Shown: positions 45,707 through 57,228 of the stretch, piece after piece | How positions within the stretch are numbered: position 1 is the first letter of the stretch | Layout: each line of letters opens with the position of its first letter | Notes under the pieces: model-generated | What the model saw: the letters and a program-made list of their open reading frames with translations, nothing else | What the model was told of the DNA's origin: nothing | Databases searched by the model: none | Program-made: the position numbers and the translations under genes | NCBI GenBank assembly: GCA_037176845.1 | Contig: JAYKXP010000030.1 | Span: 124,001-188,000 of the forward strand | DNA from: Paramarasmius palmivorus | Taxonomy: Eukaryota > Basidiomycota > Agaricomycetes > Agaricales > Marasmiaceae | Direction of reading: 5' to 3' | Length of the DNA: 64,000 nucleotides

Positions 45707-46509
45707 GGCAACTTTCAGAGTTGAGAAGCAACTCAAGACAGCGAGTCACGAATCACGATCAGAGTCACATGAATGGTTGGAAAAACAGGCCACAGGTCTT
45801 GGGAACTGTGAAGAGAAGCATCCACCATAGCTTGCGATCACGCAGAGGGCTGTTCCGTATATTTTCAACAGCCTCGAAGAAGTGACCAGGATCGTTTCGA
45901 AGGATATCGAAGTGAAAGGCAGCACCGTTGATGTGAACTGTCGCCGGAATTTGCGCGGCATGACAGTTTGTCTGAACTATACTACTCTTTTCGGGGGGAG
46001 TACAATTCCTGACGTTTGGAGGTGTTGCTATAACACACGCGGAGGAAATAGATCAACACGGACGATGGTTCGGACGGGGCCAGCGAGTGAAAGGGCTGTC
46101 GGTCCCACCGTACATCTGAACTGTGGCCGTACGGGTTACGGGCCATAGTTCATGAGAACGGTTGACCAGTTCCTCATAAAACGACAGAACAAGTCGTGTA
46201 ACCGTTTGTGGAGCATTGTTTTGAATATGCCTGATGTCGAAAATAGAAGGAGGTGATGAGGTATTTCACGGTTCTTATGACCTCCTGTACTGATCCGTGG
46301 GGTGAGATGGGTCGTGAAAACCGTGCAGGAAGGCTTGACGAAGGTACAGTTTCGAACTTTGAAAAGGTGTGGAAGGTATCAAGAACGTTGTATTGGGCGC
46401 AAATCTAATTGTAAGCGTGGAACGAATATCCACAGTCCAGATGAACTGTCGTTGGATGCGGAAGGGGGTGATGGGGTATATGACCTGTATATCGATGTCG
46501 AGTGATGTC

Positions 46510-46851
46510 AGCCAAATCGTTTCCATTGTATGAGGGTAGTGCTCCTAGTTCCCAAGAATGGTTAATTAATATAGTAGGAGCACAGAGGATACAACTCACC
46601 GAAACGGTTTCTAGGAACTGTCGCACCCGCCCTATCCATGGCACAGTATATATGAACTGTGATATTTCCCGGCAATCCACTTGGCGAAATCGTTTCCATT
46701 GTATGAGTGTAGTGTTCCTAGCTTCCCAGAATAGTTAATCAATACAGTAGGGCACAGAGGATGCAACTCACCGAAACGGGTTCTAGGAACTGTCGGGCCC
46801 GCCTTACCCACAGCACAGTATATGTGAACTGTGATATTTCCCGGCAATCCA
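46510..46851. repeat. Two-unit tandem duplication, ~170 bp each
   Basis: Positions 46510-46678 and 46683-46851 match closely. Both contain AAATCGTTTCCATTGTATGA, CACAGAGGAT, a CAACTCACCGAAACGG stretch and GATATTTCCCGGCAATCCA. A palindromic CACAGT...ACTGTG-like stretch lies in each. Confidence 0.85.
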
Positions 46852-46982
46852 GAGCACTTTTAGGCACCATATACCACCTATACCACTGATACAGCTCGTT
46901 CACTGGCGAAATAGTCCGTTTATCCGGTATCACAGTTGTCGAGAGTCGACCGAGTATGTGAACTGTCGTCCTGGTACTAGAT

Positions 46983-47010
46983 CAGTGACGGTTCCCGTGA
47001 ACCGTCACTG
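46983..47010. repeat. Perfect inverted repeat, 12-bp arms
   Basis: CAGTGACGGTTC and GAACCGTCACTG flank a 4-base CCGT spacer. It could form a cruciform or be a protein-binding site. It shares the GGTTC/GAACC core with the motifs nearby. Confidence 0.8.
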
Positions 47011-47359
47011 TTAAGACAGAACATCAATGAGATCACTCGTTTAGAACATTTCTGTTACTGAAGAACATACCTGACAGAAGTTTCCAACACTCTATGTCAG
47101 TTGAAATCCTACCGTACAGTGGATGAAGCTCAAATGAACCGTGGGATTGCGGTTGTGACAACCGTTCTTGCGAACCATCAGACGCTATACGAGAGAAATA
47201 AAATTTTATCTCCTTTTATCTCTTTTTATTTCTTTTTATTACTCGCACATCAACCAAAGTACTTAGGAGCTGAATGAACTCGAAAGGTATGTGTCCTGGC
47301 GCACATCATTTTTCTGACAAGGTTCTCACGTATTTGTGGGAAAAAGGTTTGTCGTCTAT

Positions 47360-48790
47360 CCGCTACAATCAGAAAATCTCACAAGCCTTGATAACTTCTG
47401 ATGCAAACTTGTGCGTCGGCTTTCAAATCCCTTGGTTTCTCTTCTGCACTCATCCACATCTAGGGTTCTGAACGACAAAAACCATAGGTCCCTCGGAACC
47501 CCCAGCAAAACCCGTCGACGTTACCCCAGCTGCAGCATCTTCGAGTACATACCAGCGTCCCTGTATCAGCCCCAGTTCCTGATAAATATAGTAGTGCAGT
47601 TGTCGAGCATGGTGCGTACAACCTGATTTCCGGCTATACGTAGCTCATTCCCTTTCCAAGTTGCTATAGAACCTCCAACTCCGACCGGTTTTTGCTCTAC
47701 CACAAATCAGAACCCATCTCGCGAGTCACATCGAGCTAGTTTTTGAACGCGAATTTTCATGTATTCCGTGCGTCGCTTTCTGCTTCCCGGTTCCTTCCAT
47801 ACTCATCGACACATACTTTTTAGGCAAAAAAGAAACGGAAAATACTTGGCTAGTTCAATTATTCAAGCTGAAGGAGGCTGGAGCTATGAGAGTCTGGGCA
47901 AGCTGATCCTGTTGGTATGTACCGCTTTAGTCATTCGTCTGCCGTCTAATCTCAATCTCGTTTTCTATACGACAGACTTCCCCAGTATCAACGCACATGA
48001 TAAAGTTCAAACACTCGAATAAACACTCGTATACCATCACGCCGCTCACAAAACTTGCGGAGCTTGAGGTGTTCTTGGAGAACATTTTTACGCTGAGTAC
48101 GTCCACCTTTCGCTCTTGAAGCACCTCTTCCTCGTTTCTTGGCCATATATTCCCTTTAGCTAGGCGGGAGCTGCGCGAAATGGGCAATCATACGCGTCAT
48201 AGCCTATCCCCTGCCTACTACGCTCATCCATATCTCTTGTCACCATGACACTCCATCTTTGTATCTCTCTTTTCTTCCGCCGTTGTTCAATGTCACCTTA
48301 CACACGCTGACACCTCTCAACCCACAGTAACCGACGCTTCACGCAAATTCGTTCTCACAATCGCCACATTGCAAGATCTGGAAAACTTCGTCGCACAAAG
48401 AGGATAGTTTCTTGTTCGTTACATTTACATACGACCTGGTGCTGTGTACCGCATATTATGCTAATAGACTTCTTGCATGCCATGCTACCGTCGTACTGGT
48501 ATCACGTTGGAAGCACGAATAGGACTACTGTTCACGACAGCAACGAAACCTCTAGATCGCCAGTATCCGCATGCTCGCGAAGCCCTGCCAACTTTCGGCC
48601 CATCTACTTCTCCAGACCATCCGTATACCCGGCGGCCGCTTCCAATTCCAACTCCTAAAGATGGTCGGCCGGTCGTGCATCCCAGTGAACGTTTGAAACC
48701 CGATCTCGATTCGACAATAACTGAATACGAGAAAGGTAAGGCGAAGAGATATGTCGGTGGAAGATGTCAAAGATGAGTCCGCTGGCGTCT
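47360..48790 (+). repeat. R-S segment, copy 2 (degenerate flank of a NACHT unit)
   Basis: The order of blocks matches 59330-60640, and 63690-64000 matches its start. Shared blocks include CTAGGGTTCTG, a GTCGACGTTACCCCAGCTGCAGC-like stretch, GATAAAGTTCAA and the S block near 48340. Short peptides recur in + frames (PVDVTPAAAS, FVLTIATLQDLENF), suggesting remnants of a + strand gene convergent with NACHT. No intact ORF was built. Confidence 0.65.
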
Positions 48791-48847
48791 AGATCTCAGT
48801 GTTAAGTGTTAAACAATGTTCTTCAACCGTGGAGGTCAGACTTACTT

Positions 48848-51592
48848 TCAGTAGCTAGGGCTCTGAGAGCGTGCTCTGCGCATCCCAGTAGATTGAGGAG
48901 CCGCCTGGGAGCCATTAGAATCTGGTGACGATGCTGTACATGCCAAGGGATGCGAAGCGGTAGTGGGGTGGCTACCTCGAAGGATAGCTCTGGTGGAATC
49001 TCGATCCATAGTGTCTACGAGCCAAAAAGAACCTTCTGACCATTTAAGGTCAAGGCTCAACATTGCCAACCGTTGTTTGAAAACCCGCGCAAAGCATACA
49101 AGGTCTTTCTCTTGTGAAGGATCAGAAACGGGCATCTTCCCATCCACCACATAGCCCAATAAGAGACGTACTAAGTGGGGTGCGACGTGCAGCCTGTGGA
49201 AGGCATGAGCATCGTCCCTTATCACATGTACTACGGGTATGATGTTCGAAACCTTCGCTACCACCTCTCTCGGCACGATGAGACTTCGCTTCGTCCGAGA
49301 ACGTGAGGAGTACAAGCTACGGAGTACTGATAGTGCCGATGAAAGTCCGGTCGGAAACATCATGCTATTGAGAGATGAACCCAAGGAAATGTCATGACCT
49401 CTCCCGCGGCTAAATAACCATTGTTCAATGTTGAAGATGCGTTCAAACATCCCTCGACGCGCCTGATAGTTGTTTAGCGTCGTCGCAAATGCAATGTGCA
49501 CCTCCATCATTGTCATTTCCAACTTCTCCACAATAGCGTCTATCCTTGAATCTCTCAATCCCTGTAAGGTATAATTAGTAAGACCGTCCTTATCGACATC
49601 TGAGTGAAAGACAACCTTTGCCCATCTAATAACATCGTCCCAGTCTAAGGGTAACCCTGAATGAAGCTCTAATGAGATGGCTACAATGACGTGGACATCC
49701 ATCTTCTCCAGCTTCCCAAGCAAATCCGCACTTGGCGAGATTACTTTTGAGCAATAATAGTTCCATGACTTGCAGGAGAACGCGACAAGCCAGTTTGCAG
49801 AATTGAGCTTCTGAAACCACGAGTGTTTGTTACTGTCAAAGGAATCAATGTGGTATAGGGGATATGATGGTGTGAAGGCTGCTAGCGTGCGAAGTAGAAG
49901 TGTGGCTACACAGTCGCAATACTCTGGCTTTGACATCGCAGGAGTGTAGAATTCACCAGAACGCTTCGGGTCTGCGAGAAATTCTGGGAAAGTAGCATGC
50001 ACAAATTGGATATCACAGTCAGTTTCGTCTGGGATTTGCAGGACTGAATGCAGTCGAATTAGGAGGGTCGAAACTTTGCAAACAGGAATGTTCAAGAAGT
50101 CGGAAAATCTTTCAAGGGAGCGCCACTTATGCGCCTCCTGCTCCCGCGCCTCCACATCCGCCTGCGCCCATCTCAGAGCCTCCTGCGCCCGTACCAGCGC
50201 CTGCGCCTGCATCCGCACCTGCGCCCGCGCCTCCAGCCAAGTCCGCATCTCTTCCGCTTGTTGCCAGAGGAAGTAATGGGAAAGAGAGTCATTAGGGGGA
50301 TCCAAGGAAGGGCCATCATGATGGGGAGTGACCAGCAGGCGTAACAATGGTTTCACTTTGTCCCATTTGTGACAACTCGACAGAATCTGGTGGTATAACA
50401 TGTCTAGCGGCGAATAAGGAGATTTCCCCTGCTCGACGTAAATACGTAGAATGACATCCAGACGATCCTGCGGGGGTTCATAATCGACATCGATGTATTT
50501 GATGACAGTGGCTGCAAAGATGAACTGTCCATCAGCTCTTGCAACGAGCTTCCTAATGACATCCTTCCCAGGCCATGAGGACCCTTCCCGTCCTGTTGCA
50601 CGTCGATATTTCGTTCGGAGAGTGGCAAACTTGCTAGCAAGGTATCGATGGATATCACGATTAACGTCATCCAATGAATTGACATCAAAGGTTTCCAGGT
50701 GCTTCTTGAAGCCTTTGTCGTCAAAGCCGTAACGAATCTGGGGCTCGGGACGACTGCAGAGGAGGATGATCCAGGAAAAGTAGGAAGCCGAATGAGAGAT
50801 CAAGGCTCGGACGATTGCTAGAACTCGATCTTGTTCAGCTCTGTTGATGCATTCGTCAAGACCGTCAATAATGATAACATTTGGGGAATTCTCCTGTTCC
50901 ACAGTATCGATATTGGAACATGCCTTGATTATAAGTTTCTCGACCTGACTTTCGCAGGATGAACGGAAAATGTTGGGATTGGAGCGGATTACATCGGTGA
51001 TAGCGGGTGCAAGGGTGGTATAGAGAGGAGATTCTGATTGACAGAATTGATACGCAATGCTGGCCACTAGGGGTCCAATCTTGTTCCGGGTCGAATCGCT
51101 CCGGGAGAAGAAGAACGCTGCACCAAGCCTGCCGCTTTTGGCGTACTTCTCTGCGAGATGCTGTGCAATCGCAGACTTGCCGACACCGGCTGAGCCATAG
51201 AGCCAGAGGACGCTGTTGGTCTTGGACTTATCCTCGATCTGGCTCGACAGCTTCTCGAGGATCTGAAGGCGTGTGCCTTCGTGACAATTTGGAGGAGGAA
51301 ATCGCTGTTCGGAATCGTAACAAGCATTCGGGGCAGCATTCTGCGCTAGTGTCCGTAAGGCCTCTGTAGGGCCGTCAGCCATCGCTCATCAATATTCCTC
51401 GAATCCTTACCTGCGTCTGAGAACTTGCGTAGAGTCTCTGTGTGTCTGTGTCAGCTACTGCGTACACTAGCAAAACCTTTGGTACTTGCCTGCATCTGAG
51501 TTAACACTGTAGGCATAGTTGTTCTGATCTCCGTGAACCACACTATTCGCGTTCCCTCCGATATTGACTTGGTTTGGGTTATCGAAGGACAT
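48848..51592 (-). CDS. NACHT NTPase (NLR-like) copy 2, intact
   Basis: The exons are 51490-51592, a 27-nt microexon at 51411-51437, and 48848-51363, in total 2646 nt or 881 aa. Intron 1 (52 bp) is GC-AG (GCAAGT donor); intron 2 (47 bp) is GT-AG. The start MSFDNPNQVNIGGNANSVVH sits at 51592. The first ATG of the long exon lies inside intron 2 and is not the real start. NACHT features: Walker A GSAGVGKSAIAQ, a FFFSRSD strand, Walker B NVIIIDGLDECIN, then sensor-type HSASYFSWIILLCSRPEPQI. A copy-specific Ala/Arg/Gln-rich helical insert lies at 50125-50280. No WD40, ankyrin or TPR repeats follow; the C-terminus is helical. In fungi such STAND NTPases act in non-self recognition (family knowledge). 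Confidence 0.9.
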
Positions 51593-51935
51593 TGTTTGAT
51601 GCAAGAGCGTCGATGCTGCGAGATGTCGCTAAAAATGAACGACAGGGCGTGCGGAAGGAAGAGAAGGGGGAGGAAAGAAGGTGTGTTTGTATAGGAAACA
51701 ACGTGGCGGTGAAGGATGGGAAAATGAGCAGATCCAGGTTCATATCTTCTGTCAAAAGCTGCACATAATCGTCGTGCCGTGCCGTGGTCTAGCTGGCTTG
51801 TGGACCAAGAACACTGCGTCAGGCGGAGGAAGCATGGTATGTGACGGAGTTCCCGGTCCACTGGTCCTCGTCTTCGAAATCAGTCGCGTTCGGTTCACCA
51901 TGCTGCAGATCCAGGGATCGAAAACAGCGTATCCT
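51593..51935 (-). repeat. 5' flank (P) of NACHT copy 2
   Basis: The sequence upstream of the start codon (GATGCAAGAGCGTC..., then a purine-rich GGAAGGAAGAGAAG run) matches 23041-23230 and, less well, 63263-63400. It is the presumed promoter carried with the duplicated gene. Confidence 0.5.
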
Positions 51936-52360
51936 TCATCTCGGTACGTTGAGGTATGTTCTCACGTTGAGGAAACCTGGAAATCGATTGCCGACGTAGA
52001 AAAAGCGAGCTTGCTCGACCATCGAGAAGCTGGCTACGAATTCCGTGATGGTTCTAAAGATATGGCGACGTCCATCTATCAATATCGAGAGTTTCACGAA
52101 TTTGCAGTCTGAGGTTACGCACCTAACCATGTATAGTCCTTTTCCAGAATCTGTTGCAACAAGAATGGCTCAAGGCGGTCCATAGCAGGCAAATATTCAA
52201 TATTCTGGCTCTTCCTGGACATCCGGGAGGTCGCAAGCGCATGAATGGCCAATTTATCGATGGAACTAATCCCAGCGTGAGCTCGAAATGAAGCCTGAAA
52301 TCCGAGTCGTGAACCAACGCACCTGCTTTCACTGCCAAGCCTTGCTCTCTTTTTATGCAT
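51936..52360 (-). CDS. Possible small spliced gene, unrecognised
   Basis: Two exons (52123-52360 and 51936-52075) joined over a 47-bp intron (GTGCGT...GATAG) give 378 nt, or 125 aa, in frame. The product has a plausible globular sequence (LEPFLLQQILEKDYTWL, RRHIFRTITEFVASFSMVEQ). No family is recognised. The single intron and open frame are the only support, so it may be a fragment. Confidence 0.3.
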
Positions 52361-53353
52361 TCAGCTGTGGGGACCCAGCTGAAACAGATTATTTGTAACG
52401 TGAAGATGGGAGGTAATACATATATAACCGCGGCGAGAGGATGAAGGAGGATGAGAGAGCGAATGCGGGACCGGGTTACGCTGCCGATTTTCTGAACTCG
52501 AGGTTGTTCGTGGATCCATATTTGCCAACGGCCACGACCCCAATGCACGAAGACAACCACACCCAGCATCAGCTCTTCGACACTAGAATACGAGCTCGGT
52601 ATCTAGTACCATCGGTTCTGCCTGATTTTTTCTCTCTCCCGTATGCCTCTTATGACGACAAGGAACCTTAATTCCACCATCCCTCTAGTCTTGAAACAAG
52701 ACTTTATTATCGGACGCTGCAGGATTCGCTGATAATAAAATTCAGAGCTAAAGCGCTAATCCTTTGGCTCTTCCTGAACGTCTGAGATCTGAGAACTTCG
52801 CGTCGTGAAGAGTATAGACTTGATGGAAATTATTACTTGGAAGGTAGATTCGGGTACTAGCTCCCGGAACCGACCACCTGCTTTCCTGGCCTCCACTGAC
52901 GCCTCTGTTATCCAACACCCCACTAACTACCACAATTCGATGATCCGTAACATGCGTGATGCGGTTGTAAGAGTGAACCCGATGAGATCCCTGTCAAATT
53001 CATGATCATACACGCTGGCATATCCGGATTCCCGAAAGTTCTTCAAGTTATCGTGTTCTAGAGTCGAACGACTCGCTGCGGCAGAGTTTTAAACCTTGAA
53101 GATTCAAAGCCTACTGCACGACTGAAGAGTAAGCGGTCAGCCCCATCACCGTGCAAAGCGGCTGGTGTCATGTCAAGCGTGATCTACAGTACGCCCACCA
53201 CGAATAAGTTCACAATTTCGGAACCAGAGTCACTGAACCTCAGAACCAGAAAGATTTAAGGGTGTATATATTTCTATCTTACAGACGAATAGATACACTA
53301 GATCCATCCGTCGCTGTGCTACCTCCCTAAGGCTTCAATCTGTGCCAACTCCA
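52361..53353. other. No supported gene
   Basis: Only short frames without splice support are present. It is probably intergenic, the 3' side of the kinase gene. Confidence 0.4.
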
Positions 53354-55989
53354 TCAACCCGTTTTACGAGCTTTCGGCTTCATCTTGTCCACGAACCTCG
53401 ACCCAGCAGTTTGTCCTGAGCCTGAACCTGAAGCAGTCATATTGGGTTGTACAGCGTCCTGTTGAGTAGATGGGCCATGCCGGGGAACAGTGCTGGAATC
53501 ATCATCCGTTTCACGTTTCCTCTTCTCTCCCGCCAACGTGGAAGGCCAGAGTGACTGCACACTCTTGTCATACACATCGGGCAAGATGGCGCGGAAATAC
53601 TCTGCAAACAACTTGTGGTCCTCGTCAAAGTATAGGTTTGACTTGTGAAAGCCAGGAACAGCTTCCATTGCGGTGTAGCGATACGCCAACGCACCAGCGA
53701 CGTCTGCCAATCCCTCGCCCGCCTTCCTAAACTCCGAAGGTAGTTCTTTGATGTAGTCGCTCCTGGTTACATCCTTTGATAGAAACCGAAACCGCTGTGG
53801 CCCATAGTTTGGATGGGGAAATAATTGTTGGAATATGATACGACGAGTATCAAGAGAGTTGATAGGTCTTTCTGTCGGGAAAGTCGAAAAGAGGACGTAG
53901 ACAAAGATCCAAAACAAAGATTCTATATCATGAAGGCAATTGTGGCGGAAGAATGCATGCGGACTTTCCCTTTTGGCGACTGTAGGCATTGAACGATAAC
54001 CTCCAGGTGGTCGTGGCATGAGGTTCTCGGGAATGAAGAGATATTGACCCTCTTCTACCTCCGAGGCAATGAAGTGTGGGGTACCCTATGGTGTGGAATT
54101 AATCGCACTCAACACAATCGTCGATGCCCAAACTCACCGTCTTTACTTCCTTATGATAGTTGGGGTCATCGATTCGCTTGGCATACTCAAGGTCGATGAG
54201 CTTGCAAACAACATTTCCATGCGCACTTGAGACCAAAAGATTGCCGGCACTGATATCACGGTGGATATAACCAGACGAGTACATGAATTCCAAAGCTAGA
54301 ATAGGTCGGATAAGGTCAGATAATGCCACGTTCTTAGAATGTCTAGGACACCCACCAGGGAATACATATACTATTGCCTCCAAAATCGTTTTGTGATTGT
54401 CGATGTCATATAGTGCCATTCCAAACCTTTCGGACAGAGTCCGACAATGAACCCTAGGCTCGTAAATCTTGAGCTGAAGTCTGGTTCTACTTGCGGGCCC
54501 CGGGACAGGTAAAGCACCAACTGGCTTCTCTACCATTGAGCCAGAGTATGACCCTGTCACTTTCCCGGTTACAACGGTCTTTCGACTCAGTGGGAACGCA
54601 TGGGGGTGATTGTCTGGGAGCTTCCACTTGCGCAAGAAGTTCGCGGTGCAATCCCATGCCAGTGTTGCCGGATCATCCGTCGAACGGATTTGTACGCGAT
54701 CGCAAGCTTCGATCCGCACAAAGTAGTTGTAAAAATCGTCGGGGTTCAATTTCAGGTCACGATATTGGTTGATTTTGCAGAAGATGTCGTCTAGGATTTC
54801 CTTCTCGGTTGGAGAATCTTCCGGTAACCACTCGTCTTTGAGGTAGTATACCCTGTTGCCCAGAACAATCGGCTTTCCTTGGCTTGAAAGCACTTCGGCA
54901 ACCTCCCACACACGCGATGCCCGACCGAGCATGGTCCATGCCTTGGCAAGGCTAACAGCACGAGTGGTCTGATAGGTCTTGCCACCAACTGCGTACTGGT
55001 ACTGAATGTGTCCGTTGTACCAAACTCTACGAACGGACGGGTCAAATCCGCGCTCTTCATCGGATGCCTTGCCCAGAGCGGCAAGGAAGTAGACAATATC
55101 TTTGGCATTCTGTCGAGGTGACGTGAGCGAGATTAAGCAAGCTTTGAAAAGCGACGTACCGTCTCCAGATTGAGGTCGCTACTGACGAAAATATGTGAAC
55201 GAGAGAAAAACCAGAACCTGACTGTAGTGTTTTCGATAGTCATGCCGAAAAAAAAACGACGTGTTGGATCGTGAGACAGAACATGGTTAGCGTTGCCGAT
55301 GATCTTCCTGGCGTTCTACGAGAGGTCATCGGAATTAGACATCGACGCACGACGAGAGCAACACTACTCACCTCTTCGATATCATCTTCCGTAATGTTCT
55401 TCTTGAGTTCTCCCATGAAAAATATATCACACTCGTGATCCTCCGCTGTGCGTGTCGAGTCTTGAGACAAACCCCCGACATACCGTGTGTTCGAGAGCTT
55501 TGCCAGAATGTCAGGTTTATAGCTGGCGTTAGAAGCCTCTGAAAAGAGAGCATGGTTAGGCCGACTCTTGAGCTCGATATCCTGCTTCGCTTCTCCGCCT
55601 CGAAGGACCACGGATTCCTTGAGTACCGTGTTGAAGCACGCAACAAGAGGAAGATAGTGTCTCTCTTCGTCCTTGTTCGACCTGCTGTCAAAGCCTTTCC
55701 ATTGCTTGCCCTTGAGCGTGCCGTCCGCATCTAGCTTAGAGCATAGTTGGTCAAGGTGCTGCTCGTCAACCCGCGGCAAGCAAGCTTCTTTGAACTGTTT
55801 CCAGGAAATCTGGGGCACCGCTTCTCCCATATCAGCTATGGTGTCGTCCCGAAATGCTTCAACCTTCGGGTTCTGCACACTTCCGTGAGAATTCAATCGA
55901 AAAGCGCGGGGAGTTGTCTTGGTATGAGGAGCAGGTTGGTCGCTGGTTGGAGGGGGTGTGCGTGAAGGTGCAGGTGCGCCGCTAGACAT
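53354..55989 (-). CDS. FunK1-type fungal protein kinase
   Basis: Four exons (55372-55989, 55160-55315, 54138-55109, 53354-54085) total 2478 nt, or 825 aa. Introns are 50-56 bp and all joins are in frame. The start MSSGAPAPSRTPPPTSDQ is at 55989. The N-terminal ~350 residues are the FunK1 lead region (KKNITEDDIEE; NARKIIGNANHVLSHDPTRR; FFFGMTIENTTVRFW). The kinase core has YIHRDISAGNLLV (catalytic loop) and VCKLIDLEYAK, where DLE replaces DFG as is usual in this family. GTPHFIASEVEEGQYLF and HDIESLFWIFVYVLF follow. A 57-nt in-frame stretch near 54300-54358 (GTGGGTGTCC...CTATTCTAG) may be a further intron; removing it would place IVYVFP next to ALEFMY. The tail is Lys-rich. Confidence 0.88.
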
Positions 55990-57228
55990 GGTGATAGGAA
56001 TGAGAATGTGATGGTTTGAAAGAGGGACATACACGCACCCTTATATACCTGAGTGCAACATACCAGCCCACCACAATTCCTCGGACGAAAATGGAGAACA
56101 AAAGAGAAGGGGAACAAGGGTGAAGATGCAAGTGAAAGAATGTGATGGACGGGAGTTGCTTAATGGAGATAGTATCCTTCGGCGCCGAAAAAGTCTCCGT
56201 TGCCACAAACAAGGACCCATAAGGGCCCAACAGGTTCTTTCCTCGATAGACCATTCTTCCATTGTACTCTGGAGTGAGCGAGGCTCTGTATACAAGATAT
56301 ATCAGGATTCTTACCTCAAAAAATTGGAGGTTAGGACACTTTCAATTTACAGATCTGAGTTTGTGTCGGAGTCACTCCAAGACACCCTGAAATCTGGATG
56401 CAACGTTTTCTATTGTTCTAGGATATCTATCTGCCATCGTGACATCGTCATCAAGCTTCTACGGATTTCTTATCTGAGCTATTCCCTTATTCCTAACAGA
56501 ATGAATCAACACGCATTCATTACTTCCTGCCGAACCTGAAACCAGTGTGGCGAGCCTCTCTTGGTTCGACTCGTTTTGGGGACCATATCATCTACAGCAG
56601 CGGAGGCATTATCCGGAGATCAGTCTTCCATTCTTTCCCCTACTTCGGGAAAGCCTTCCCATGTTGGACTTACGACTCGTTATCGAACAAGACGCCCGAA
56701 ATTGTGGGTGTACTCAAAATGCTAGCCATCGCCCTTCTTAGCTGACTGTGGCGAAAGACTAAAACAGCCTGTCAAGCACGCAGGGATAGAGCTCATGTGG
56801 ATAAATGAGTCTTCAAGACCGTAGCCATATAGAAAATATCGTCCCGCGCGTTCGCTGAGGTTTCCATTGATGTCAAATAGTTCTTAAGGCGAGACGTGCC
56901 TGATCTATGAGGATCTGATGAAAATCCTAGGATCTTGTCCTTGGGTCGAACCTGCACAACCAACACGCGGTGAACGGTGACCCCAAATTGATGTGCCAAC
57001 TACCTGGATTTCCCACTAGGAAGAATGCACGTGTCTCGTAAAGGAGTGTACTGTGTACGGAACCTTCTGCTCCCCATTTCCTCCTCCTGCAATGCATGAC
57101 TTCAATCCCACTACGATATTTCGGCTTCACATTGACCTGCTACTGCTGAGTTAGTTGTGATCGGCTGGCTATTAGCAACCGAATCGTACCTCACTGAATT
57201 GCCTGTGCAAGCGCAGATGAATTCTGCT
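55990..57228. other. No supported gene
   Basis: This is upstream of the kinase gene. Frames are short and unconvincing, and no motif is recognised. Confidence 0.4.

Larger units (their letters stand above)
45707..47359. other. No supported gene; rich in GAACTGT/GAACCGT motifs
   Basis: The segment contains the tandem repeat 46510-46851 and a perfect palindrome (46983-47010). At least seven copies of TGAACTGT or TGAACCGT occur (near 45938, 46117, 46444, 46656, 46827, 46965 and 47140). Related GGTTCATA/CAGTTCA motifs occur in the repeat at 23765-24733. Confidence 0.55.

Noticed and set aside
31414..47270. Terminal inverted repeats of a KDZ transposon
   Set aside because: I compared both margins by eye and saw no convincing matching inverted ends, so boundaries are not called.
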